A model generated the notes under the pieces. That model was not told where the DNA came from and made no database searches. It was given only the letters and a program-made list of their open reading frames with translations. A stretch of 64,000 bases of DNA. Origin: Gammaproteobacteria bacterium (GTDB lineage: Bacteria; Pseudomonadota; Gammaproteobacteria; JAADGQ01). Location: the NCBI GenBank assembly GCA_015490755.1, contig WFXF01000077.1, forward strand, positions 1 through 64,000, given 5' to 3'. A program made the position numbers and the translations under genes. Shown one piece after another: positions 8,915 to 16,904 of this stretch (the stretch's first letter is position 1; each line of letters opens with the position of its first letter).

Positions 8915-10287
8915 TTCATCTTATTCATAAAAAAATAAACCTGATTTTACTATTGGTGATTTCAGGCTTGATTCTTTCTGGTTGTAGCACCATCACTCCC
9001 GTATCAACTGATAACGATGTGGCACCCGTTGTCACAAAAAAAATACAGCATTGGACTACAAGTAATGGTGCGCGAGTCTATTTCGTACCAGCTCCAGAAC
9101 TGCCGATTCTGGATGTGAGTGTTACATTTGATGCTGGCAGTGCGCGTGACGGAGCTCAGGCTGGACTTGCGTTGCTGACCAATGGCCTTCTGGATGATGG
9201 CGCTGGCAGTTTAAATACAGATCAGATTGCGCAAAAATTTGAAGGTGTAGGAGCGCAGTTTGGATTGGCTGCTCATCGTGACATGGCAACCGTGACATTG
9301 CGCAGCTTGAGTGACGCTGAGCTATTGCAGCCTGCATTGGCAACGATGGCTCATCTACTGCACGCTCCTGCATTTCCGAAAGAGGCATTTGAGCGTGAGG
9401 TTAAGCAGATGATGATTGCTTTGCGTGCGATGGAGCAATCACCGGCGGCACTTGCAGAAAAAGCATTTTACCCCGCACTGTATGGTGATCACCCTTATGC
9501 ATCTCCTTCAATGGGAACACAGGAGAGCCTGGCGGCATTGACGTTGAATGATGTTCGCCAGTTTCATGCAAAATATTATGTTGCACGTAATGCTGTGATT
9601 GCGATGACGGGTGATATAGATCGTAAAGAGGCTGAAAAAATAGCTGAAAGTTTAATTTCTCCACTTCGTTCAGGGCGGGTTGCTAAACCACTCCCGCCAG
9701 TGAAAGCGTTGACGGAGTCGGTTGAAATTAATATCGACTACCCTTCCAGTCAAACACATGTACTTATGGGGCAACCCGGTATGCATCGTGGTGATCCTGA
9801 TTATTTTACACTGTATGTGGGTAATCATATTTTGGGTGGCAGCGGGCTGGTCTCCCGTATGAGTGAAGAGGTTCGGGAAAAGCGGGGCCTCTCTTACAGT
9901 GCGTATAGTTATTTTAGCCCAATGCGCCGTAATGGTCCTTTTATTATTGGTTTGCAAACACAAAACGATCAAGTAGCAGAGGCACTGAAAGTTGCTGGTG
10001 ATACGTTGCGTGAGTTTGTGAATAATGGCCCGACCTCTGATGAACTTGTTGCATCAAAGCAGAATATTATGGGTGGTTTCCCGTTACGTATTGCAAGTAA
10101 CAGTAAAATTGCAGGGTACTTGGCAATGATTGGTTTTTACGATTTACCACTTGATTACCTGGATCAATTTAATCCTACTGTGGAAAGTGTCACACTGGAT
10201 GATATTAAAAAGGCATTCAAAGCGCGTATTAATCCAGATAAAATGGTCACTGTGACTGTCGGCGGAAACGCTGCTAAAAGTGAATAA
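8911..10287 (+). CDS. M16-family protein, catalytically inactive partner, lipoprotein
   Basis: A protein of 458 residues with a lipoprotein signal (hydrophobic stretch then lipobox LSGC), predicted to be membrane-anchored. The M16 fold is clear, but the expected HxxEH is replaced by LLTNGLLDDGAG, so it cannot bind catalytic zinc. It keeps the Arg/Tyr substrate-binding segment (VREKRGLSYSAYS) typical of the partner subunit. The start is TTG at 8911, preceded by GGAG at 8897-8900, and it overlaps the upstream stop by four bases. It overlaps rsmD by eight bases. Confidence 0.88.
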   Translation: MIHLIHKKINLILLLVISGLILSGCSTITPVSTDNDVAPVVTKKIQHWTTSNGARVYFVPAPELPILDVSVTFDAGSARDGAQAGLALLTNGLLDDGAGSLNTDQIAQKFEGVGAQFGLAAHRDMATVTLRSLSDAELLQPALATMAHLLHAPAFPKEAFEREVKQMMIALRAMEQSPAALAEKAFYPALYGDHPYASPSMGTQESLAALTLNDVRQFHAKYYVARNAVIAMTGDIDRKEAEKIAESLISPLRSGRVAKPLPPVKALTESVEINIDYPSSQTHVLMGQPGMHRGDPDYFTLYVGNHILGGSGLVSRMSEEVREKRGLSYSAYSYFSPMRRNGPFIIGLQTQNDQVAEALKVAGDTLREFVNNGPTSDELVASKQNIMGGFPLRIASNSKIAGYLAMIGFYDLPLDYLDQFNPTVESVTLDDIKKAFKARINPDKMVTVTVGGNAAKSE

Positions 10288-10852
10288 AAATAAGGGTGGC
10301 AGTAGAAATCAGCTGCGTATTATTGCTGGAAGGTGGCGAGGTCGAAAATTAGCTTTTCCTGATGTGGATGGTCTACGGCCAACCACTGACCGTGTTCGGG
10401 AAACACTGTTTAACTGGTTGCAGCCGGTGGTTTCTGGAGCTCACTGTCTGGATCTTTTTGCTGGCAGCGGTGCTTTGGGTTGGGAGGCGCTATCACGAGG
10501 TGCTGCCCATGTAACCATGGTGGATCACCACCCTTGTGTGATAGAACAACTCAAAAAACATGTCGTGTTGCTGGGTGATAAAGGGGCTCGCTGTATCCAG
10601 GCGGATGGTTTAAAGTTTTTGAATGGTTCTGAAAAGTCGTACGATATTGTTTTTTTGGATCCACCCTTTCAGGCGGATTTGTTAAAGGGTTGTATCGATA
10701 TGCTGTACCGCAAAAATTACCTGGAGACAGGGGCTCGAGTTTATATAGAGCACGATAAAAGTGAGGCTTTGCCAGAAATTCCACCAAATTGGCAATTGAG
10801 TCGAAGTAAACAGGCGGGTCATGTAGGCTATCATCTTTTTATAGTTTTGTGA
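10280..10852 (+). CDS. rsmD: 16S rRNA (guanine966-N2)-methyltransferase RsmD
   Basis: A cytoplasmic SAM-dependent methyltransferase of 190 residues that modifies G966 of 16S rRNA. It contains LRIIAGRWRGRKL and the RPTTDRVRETLFNWL block, the SAM motif LDLFAGSGALGWEALSRGA and the catalytic DPPF. All are characteristic of RsmD and the length is normal. The start is GTG at 10280, overlapping the end of the M16 gene. coaD follows 15 bases later, the conserved rsmD-coaD order of many proteobacteria. Confidence 0.95.
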   Translation: MNKNKGGSRNQLRIIAGRWRGRKLAFPDVDGLRPTTDRVRETLFNWLQPVVSGAHCLDLFAGSGALGWEALSRGAAHVTMVDHHPCVIEQLKKHVVLLGDKGARCIQADGLKFLNGSEKSYDIVFLDPPFQADLLKGCIDMLYRKNYLETGARVYIEHDKSEALPEIPPNWQLSRSKQAGHVGYHLFIVL

Positions 10853-10855
10853 TAA

Positions 10856-11347
<492 letters not shown>

Positions 11348-11370
11348 CCCAATAAAACAGGAGTATTTAA

Positions 11371-11625
<255 letters not shown>

Positions 11626-11631
11626 AATTCG

Positions 11632-13293
11632 ATGAGAATTTGGTTTCTCTTGGCGCTGCTGCTGGCTTTTTTGCCTCTATCAGCTTCAGAAAAACCACCC
11701 TCTGCTGCCATTGCATCGGCGCACCCGTTGGCAACGCAGGCGGGTTTTGATGTTTTAGAGGCGGGGGGAAATGCGTTTGATGCTGCTGTGGCTGTTACTG
11801 CCGCGCTCGCAGTTGTTGAACCTTATGGTTCCGGCCTGGGAGGTGGTGGTTTTTGGCTTTTGCATCGCGCCAGTGATGGTTTTGAAACCATGCTTGACGG
11901 GCGTGAGCGCGCGCCACTGGCTGCAGATCGAAATATGTATCTGGATGAAAAAGGCCAGATCATTAAAAACCTCTCTCTGAATGGTCCGCTGGCGGCCGGA
12001 ATTCCCGGTGTGCCTGCTGCAATGGCGCATTTGGCCGACCACTATGGCAAGCTCCCTTTGAAACAAAGCCTCTCTTCTGCGATCCGTTATGCAGACCAAG
12101 GTGTCGCTGTGGGTGATTCATATCGTCGCATGGCCGCTTTTCGATTAAATGCATTACGAGATTCAACAGATGCAAGTGCGATATTTTTACAGCGTGGTGC
12201 AGTACCCGATGAAAATTTTGTACTTAAACAGCCGGAGCTTGCAAAAACATTAAAAGTGATTGCCGATCAGGGTGAAAAAGGTTTCTACCAAGGTATAGTT
12301 GGTAAAAAGCTGGTCGAAGGTGTTCGTCAGGCTGGTGGTATCTGGACGTTAGATGATTTACAAAAGTACCAGGTGATCGAACGCAAACCTGTGTACGGCT
12401 ATTATAAAGGCACAAAAATAGTTTCGGCAGCACCGCCTTCGTCAGGAGGAGTTGCTCTGGTAACGATGCTGAATATTTTGTCAGGCTATGATCTGGATGC
12501 GTTGGAAGCTGTGCAAAAGAAGCATTTTGTTATTGAAGCTATGCGCCGCGCTTATCGTGACCGAGCTCTTTATTTAGGGGATAGTGATTTTATAGATGTG
12601 CCGTTAGAGCAGCTTACCAGTCGACTTTATGCTGCTGGTTTGCGAGCTTCGATTCATCCTGAAAAAGCCACTCCAAGTTCCATGTTATCTGGCAATGTGT
12701 ATGAGAACCCTGGTTTTCATACCACTCACTTTTCTGTGCTGGATAAAGATGGTAATCGAGTCTCTGCAACGTTGAGTATCAACTATCCTTTTGGCGCAGC
12801 ATTTGTAGTGCCGGGCACGGGAGTTCTGCTGAATGACGAGATGGATGATTTTTCAGCCAAACCCAGTGAGCCAAATATTTATGGGTTAGTCGGAGGTGAA
12901 GCCAACGCCATTGCTCCAGGTAAACGCCCTTTATCAAGTATGACCCCCACTTTTTTGGAGAATGATCAAGGTGTTGCAATCTTGGGTACGCCTGGTGGTA
13001 GCCGGATTATCACCATGGTATTGCTGGCTGCGCTTGATTTTATGGAGGGAAATCGCCCCGAATCATGGGTTGAACTCAAACGCTATCACCACCAATACCT
13101 TCCTGATAAAGTGCAGCATGAAGTTGATGCGTTTAATCAGAGTTCGCTTGAATCTTTAAAGCTTGCAGGGCATAGTTTTAAGCAACTTAATCGTACTTAT
13201 GGGAATATGCAGGCCATATTGTGGGATTTAAAAAACAACCAGGTCGAAGCCGCCAGTGACCCACGGGGCGAAGGGCTGGCGGAAGTTCGTTAA
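11632..13293 (+). CDS. ggt: Gamma-glutamyltransferase precursor
   Basis: A periplasmic enzyme of 553 residues that cleaves or transfers the gamma-glutamyl group of glutathione. It has a signal peptide (1-19). The self-cleavage site and catalytic Thr lie at TTHFSVLDKDG (about T364), giving an approximately 363-residue large and 190-residue small subunit. Also seen are the substrate-binding LLNDEMDDFS and the PLSSMTPT and GTPGGSRI motifs. The gene begins six bases after the ferredoxin stop and is probably co-transcribed with it. It converges with the zinc-finger gene ten bases downstream. Confidence 0.93.
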   Translation: MRIWFLLALLLAFLPLSASEKPPSAAIASAHPLATQAGFDVLEAGGNAFDAAVAVTAALAVVEPYGSGLGGGGFWLLHRASDGFETMLDGRERAPLAADRNMYLDEKGQIIKNLSLNGPLAAGIPGVPAAMAHLADHYGKLPLKQSLSSAIRYADQGVAVGDSYRRMAAFRLNALRDSTDASAIFLQRGAVPDENFVLKQPELAKTLKVIADQGEKGFYQGIVGKKLVEGVRQAGGIWTLDDLQKYQVIERKPVYGYYKGTKIVSAAPPSSGGVALVTMLNILSGYDLDALEAVQKKHFVIEAMRRAYRDRALYLGDSDFIDVPLEQLTSRLYAAGLRASIHPEKATPSSMLSGNVYENPGFHTTHFSVLDKDGNRVSATLSINYPFGAAFVVPGTGVLLNDEMDDFSAKPSEPNIYGLVGGEANAIAPGKRPLSSMTPTFLENDQGVAILGTPGGSRIITMVLLAALDFMEGNRPESWVELKRYHHQYLPDKVQHEVDAFNQSSLESLKLAGHSFKQLNRTYGNMQAILWDLKNNQVEAASDPRGEGLAEVR

Positions 13294-13302
13294 ATATATT
13301 TT

Positions 13303-13494
13303 CTATTCTGTTGTTTCTTTTTCAACAAGCACATACTCATTACCGCAATAAGGACACTTAGCGGGTTTATCGGTTGTCACATTGATAAAAATACGAGGGT
13401 GCGAGTTCCATTGTGTCATCTCATCTGTTGGACAGTGTAGCGGCAAATCTTTTGAAGTAATTTCGTAACGGTTATTTTTGTCTTTTCTTGGCAT
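13303..13494 (-). CDS. Small zinc-finger protein (zf-CHCC type)
   Basis: A protein of 63 residues. It contains LPLHCP...HPRIFINV...CPYCGNEYVLV, the C-x-H/CxxC arrangement of the zf-CHCC family that also occurs in the NDUFS6 subunit of complex I. Similar stand-alone proteins are common in proteobacteria, and their role is not settled. It converges with ggt. Confidence 0.85.
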   Translation of the reverse strand: MPRKDKNNRYEITSKDLPLHCPTDEMTQWNSHPRIFINVTTDKPAKCPYCGNEYVLVEKETTE

Positions 13495-13533
13495 GATGCG
13501 CTTTTCCTTGGGTTGTGACTGCTATTAAATTGG

Positions 13534-13851
13534 TTAAAGATTTTTTATAAGAGCTTCAATATAACGGCTAGCATTAAATATGAATAATACCTCCACTACT
13601 TGCTCATCATCTAAAGCACGATAATAAATATTATAGTCTCTATAAGATGTTGTTCTTATCTCTTCGTTTAAATCCAGGTTTTCCGCAACTCTTCCAGAGT
13701 AAGGGAAAATAGAGAGGTTTTTCTTTAATGAGCTTGTTATTTCGTCAATAAAACTGATTGCTCTTGCTGGGTTATCCAGAGCAATATATTCGCCAATTTC
13801 AAGCAAACCCTCTTTAGCCGTTGGCATAATGACTACACGGTAATTTTTCAT
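13534..13851 (-). CDS. ParE/RelE-family toxin
   Basis: A protein of 105 residues with the RelE/ParE fold pattern: VVIMPTAKEGLLEIGEYIA, then PARAISFIDEI, PYSGRVAENL, EIRTTSYRDYNIYYRAL and VVEVLFIFNASR. The ParE-like sequence (AxxDL helix and RxxxxxxYxxxY region) suggests a gyrase-directed or ribosome-dependent toxin, and the target cannot be decided from sequence. It lies 16 bases downstream of the antitoxin gene. No good Shine-Dalgarno precedes its ATG. An 11-bp direct repeat (two ATTTATGATTT units, 13859-13880) spans the junction. Confidence 0.88.
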   Translation of the reverse strand: MKNYRVVIMPTAKEGLLEIGEYIALDNPARAISFIDEITSSLKKNLSIFPYSGRVAENLDLNEEIRTTSYRDYNIYYRALDDEQVVEVLFIFNASRYIEALIKNL

Positions 13852-13867
13852 GGGTTTTATTTATGAT

Positions 13868-14155
13868 TTATTTATGATTTATTCTTGTTCGTAACTCCAG
13901 TTTAATATTATCTATATAAGTATCAGTTAACTCTTCACCTCTACCCGCTTTACTGTCTACCAGACCAGACTGAACACCACTCTTAATGGTTTCCCTCATG
14001 GTATCTACAAGTGCAAATATTGCAGGTAGATTTTCCATAGAGAGCATCACCCCAACAGGACGGTTTCTTCTAGTTACCATGACCGGCTCACGTTGAGCAG
14101 TGTCCAAAAAAGAACCAAATGCATTTTGCGCTTCTTTTGAGGAAATAGTTTTCAT
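13868..14155 (-). CDS. Phd/YefM-family antitoxin
   Basis: A protein of 95 residues. The N-terminal DNA-binding Phd/YefM domain (MKTISSKEAQNAFGSFLDTA, VMVTRRNRPVGVMLSMENL) is followed by a C-terminal toxin-binding tail. I prefer the ATG at 14155 to the one two codons upstream (14161), because the GGAG Shine-Dalgarno is correctly spaced only for 14155. It precedes the ParE-like toxin in the standard antitoxin-first order. A perfect inverted repeat overlapping a likely -10 lies just upstream, consistent with autoregulation. Confidence 0.87.
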   Translation of the reverse strand: MKTISSKEAQNAFGSFLDTAQREPVMVTRRNRPVGVMLSMENLPAIFALVDTMRETIKSGVQSGLVDSKAGRGEELTDTYIDNIKLELRTRINHK

Positions 14156-14185
14156 GCTCATAACTCCATATAAGTTAGTGTTGAT

Positions 14186-14202
14186 GTAGCTATTGTAGCT
14201 AC
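14186..14202 (-). promoter_or_regulatory. Operator palindrome of the toxin-antitoxin operon
   Basis: GTAGCTA-TTG-TAGCTAC is a perfect 7-bp inverted repeat with a 3-base spacer. Read on the minus strand it contains TACAAT, a good -10, about 30 bases before the antitoxin start. Phd/YefM antitoxins bind such short palindromes at their own promoter. Confidence 0.6.
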
Positions 14203-14413
14203 TTTGCAGGGAAAGAAAAACTTTCCATAAAAAATAAGTCTGAATAAATATGAAGGTTGGAACGATAATTGGGGCTTAAGTTTGCTAGATCGTGATTTAG
14301 CATGGACTTTAAGCGGGTGTGCCATTAATATTCATTGTGCGTTTTGGCTTGGATTGCCAGTTTTCATGAAACGTGTATGTTTTAAATTCAAAAATCAAAA
14401 GGATGAGATTGTA

Positions 14414-14484
14414 GTGAAAATTGATTTTACCCCCCCCCCCATATTTATCTGAGGAAGTCTGGCCACTTTTTCGTCACTGCGAGT
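14414..14484 (+). other. Out-of-frame leader of the C39-like lipoprotein, disrupted at a C-tract
   Basis: A GTG at 14414 has an AAGGA Shine-Dalgarno at 14398-14402. As sequenced it reads only 12 codons and stops just after the C-tract. Adding one C (or removing two) would join it in frame to the downstream gene. The product would read MKIDFTPPP, then HIYLRKSGHFFVTASLALSL and VAC, a textbook lipoprotein signal peptide ending in a lipobox. This indicates a phase-variable ON/OFF switch, or a homopolymer sequencing error. Confidence 0.7.
14430..14440 (+). repeat. Homopolymeric C tract, 11 bases
   Basis: Eleven consecutive C residues in an otherwise AT-rich region, positioned between the likely start codon and the lipoprotein signal peptide of the next gene. 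Long G/C homopolymers slip during replication and are the classic basis of translational phase variation. Confidence 0.9.
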
Positions 14485-16836
14485 TTGGCTCTTAGTCTGG
14501 TCGCATGTGGTAGCGGTAGTGAATATAATGACGTGGCTGCGCCGATGGAGTCGCCTACTATTCCTGCGATCAACGACTCACCTGCTGAGTTTAGCAAGTA
14601 CGCACTTCTCTCTGGTGGTAATTTAACCATCAACGGCAAGTTTGTAACCAAGGGTGTTCTTTCAGATGTTCACTCCAATCAAACGATTACACTCAATAGC
14701 TATACCTCTCGCTTTAGCGGGAATGTAACTTCATACGAAAAGTTACAAAGTCTGGGCCATACTCCTAGAGTTTTGGACGGTAACACTCTTCGTGGTGCGG
14801 GTTCGAAAGTGTTGCTGGATAATTTGATGACAGTCGATATTAAAATGGCTGATAGCAATTTACAGAACGCAATCGTATTAGCATCGGATTGTTCGATGAC
14901 TATTCTTGATGAAGAAGGTCGTGGCAGCGATGCCACAAGCCAGGATGTTGATGGCGATTGGTCTTGTCATGCGGGTAACTGGTCAGTTTCAGGTCATAAT
15001 GTGATCATTCAGAGAGCGCTTTCAATCGAAGGCAATCTGGAAATCAATAGTACAAGTTTTGTTCTTAGAGCGCCTCTTTTTTCCCGTGGTAGTGTGGCAG
15101 CTCATGGGGCAGTGCGTATTGATATTAATAATCCATTTGAAGATGCAGTTATCATCAATGAAGACTTAACCACTGAAGGTTTTGACGTTGTCGGGAAAAT
15201 TCATGTCAATGGTGATTTTAATGCTAATGGTGCAGTCTATATTGTAGGTAGTGCGATGGTGGGTGGTGATGTCACTCTTCACAAAGAGGCGACTATTAAC
15301 TATCTGGACACTATTTACAAAGCAGCTTTGGCTAAAGCTAATGAGCAGTTTGAAGAGACACTGCTGGTTCATTCGCAAGTCTTTCGTGATGTTAGCAGTG
15401 ATAAAAACAATGCAGTGGCATTATTCACTTTTGTTAATGGCTACAGATACCATGAAGAAGGTGAGTTACTTGAAATGGTCAGAGCAGGAACGGCAAACCC
15501 TGATGATTATTTTAGTGTGATTATAGGGGCAAATCAGGGCTATGCTTCTGAGTTGGCTCATACTGAATATCTTCTGCCATACTACGCCAATCAAGTTAAG
15601 TTGTTTGATGATCTAAAAGCACAAGGTCATGATCAACTTCATATCGTAGATGCCATTAATTTACCGATGAATAATTTCTATCTGACCCTCAGTGATGGTG
15701 ATCAAGAGCTGGGTACCTGGCAGGTTTATGGAAATCCTGAGCTTGGTGAAAAAGTTGGAAAACATGTCAAGCTGACGGATGAAAATATCGAAGCAGCTCG
15801 CATTTCTCTAAAAAACCAGGGTGAGCAAGTGGCACAAAGAGTTGCTGATGCGAATGCTATGGCAGAGGAGCTGGGGCTTAAGGCTCTGGATGAAGATGAG
15901 TTTGACCTCAGTGATGATGAGCGTGCAAGAAGTGAAGCAATGCAAGGTAAATCTGACGAACTCTTGAGAATTGAAGAGTGGCGAGCCATCAAAGAGATGG
16001 AAGAAGAGCTGGTTGAAGTCGATGTGATGCCCGTATCACCAGATTCATTATCTACTGGCCCAGTCACTAATGGCTGGTTGAGTAAGGCGTGGAATAAAAT
16101 AAAGAAAAAAGTGAAGAAGATCATTCCACGCTGCAAGAAAAAATGGAGGGACAATAATTTTATTGCAGGGGTGAATCCATATTCAAGAAATGATTTTTGG
16201 ATGAATAATATCAGCCTTAAAAATAACTGGGCAAATAACTGTGGTCCAATAGCTGGATTAGCGATCGCTCGTTATCACGGAACACGTATTTCTAAATATG
16301 CTGCTGCATTGGCTCCAGCCGCGACCACTGCGGACAAAAGAAATGTAAATATCAAAGGCGTACTTAATCCAGATTTAAAAGAACTGAGAAAGTTTATGAG
16401 AACCAGTTCAAGAACAGGAACGATGATGTGGAATTTTTCATCTGGATTAGAAAAATATTTAGGTCAAAAAAATGTGAGCGGGAAAAAAGTTCGCTGGCTC
16501 TGGTATGACGCATGGATTACCAATTCGACATTCTCTATAGCTGGCTGGAATCCTCTTTACTCCACATTTAATTCGGAAGTAAAAGCAAATCGGCCACCTG
16601 CTGTATATACATACGGGCTTTACCTTAAAGTTGGTAATAAACGTATAAATGGTGGGCATATCATGCCCGTTCTTGGAACAAAGAAAAAAGTCTATTACAG
16701 CTTATGCTATTTAACTCCTACTAAGCACTATGTATATGTAGATACTGAATGGGATGCAGGGAAAGTATGGATGAGAATGGATCGCTGGGCTTATTGGTTC
16801 CAACACTTTGATGGTATCAAAATAAAAGTCTGGTAA
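14485..16836 (+). CDS. Putative lipoprotein with C-terminal C39/papain-like cysteine peptidase domain
   Basis: The open frame is 783 residues counted from a TTG at 14485 and starts inside a lipoprotein signal (ALSLVAC). The true N-terminus is probably supplied by the out-of-frame leader at 14414. The N-terminal part (about 40-270) has serial short beta repeats such as GNLTINGKF, GNLEINSTS and GDFNANGAVYIVGSAMVGGD, reminiscent of bactofilin-like or adhesin solenoids. A charged helical region follows (about 430-510), then a Lys-rich stretch. The C-terminal domain carries a plausible Cys-His-Asp triad: C586 in NNCGPIAGLA, H725 in NGGHIMPVLG and D753 in YVDTEWD, as in C39-type peptidases. It is followed by a subtilase. 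Peptidase activity and substrate are inference. Confidence 0.65.
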   Translation: MALSLVACGSGSEYNDVAAPMESPTIPAINDSPAEFSKYALLSGGNLTINGKFVTKGVLSDVHSNQTITLNSYTSRFSGNVTSYEKLQSLGHTPRVLDGNTLRGAGSKVLLDNLMTVDIKMADSNLQNAIVLASDCSMTILDEEGRGSDATSQDVDGDWSCHAGNWSVSGHNVIIQRALSIEGNLEINSTSFVLRAPLFSRGSVAAHGAVRIDINNPFEDAVIINEDLTTEGFDVVGKIHVNGDFNANGAVYIVGSAMVGGDVTLHKEATINYLDTIYKAALAKANEQFEETLLVHSQVFRDVSSDKNNAVALFTFVNGYRYHEEGELLEMVRAGTANPDDYFSVIIGANQGYASELAHTEYLLPYYANQVKLFDDLKAQGHDQLHIVDAINLPMNNFYLTLSDGDQELGTWQVYGNPELGEKVGKHVKLTDENIEAARISLKNQGEQVAQRVADANAMAEELGLKALDEDEFDLSDDERARSEAMQGKSDELLRIEEWRAIKEMEEELVEVDVMPVSPDSLSTGPVTNGWLSKAWNKIKKKVKKIIPRCKKKWRDNNFIAGVNPYSRNDFWMNNISLKNNWANNCGPIAGLAIARYHGTRISKYAAALAPAATTADKRNVNIKGVLNPDLKELRKFMRTSSRTGTMMWNFSSGLEKYLGQKNVSGKKVRWLWYDAWITNSTFSIAGWNPLYSTFNSEVKANRPPAVYTYGLYLKVGNKRINGGHIMPVLGTKKKVYYSLCYLTPTKHYVYVDTEWDAGKVWMRMDRWAYWFQHFDGIKIKVW

Positions 16837-16852
16837 TTTTTAAGAGTCAAGT

Positions 16853-16879
16853 CACTCTCTAATTTATTTTTAGGGAGTG
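16853..16879 (+). terminator. Intercistronic hairpin
   Basis: CACTCTCT and AGGGAGTG pair (8 bp with one G-U) around an 11-base A/T loop. There is no strong T-run. It separates the C39-like lipoprotein from the subtilase and may act as a weak terminator or mRNA stabiliser. Confidence 0.4.
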
Positions 16880-16904
16880 GTTTATCCATTGTTGAACGAG
16901 GTAT

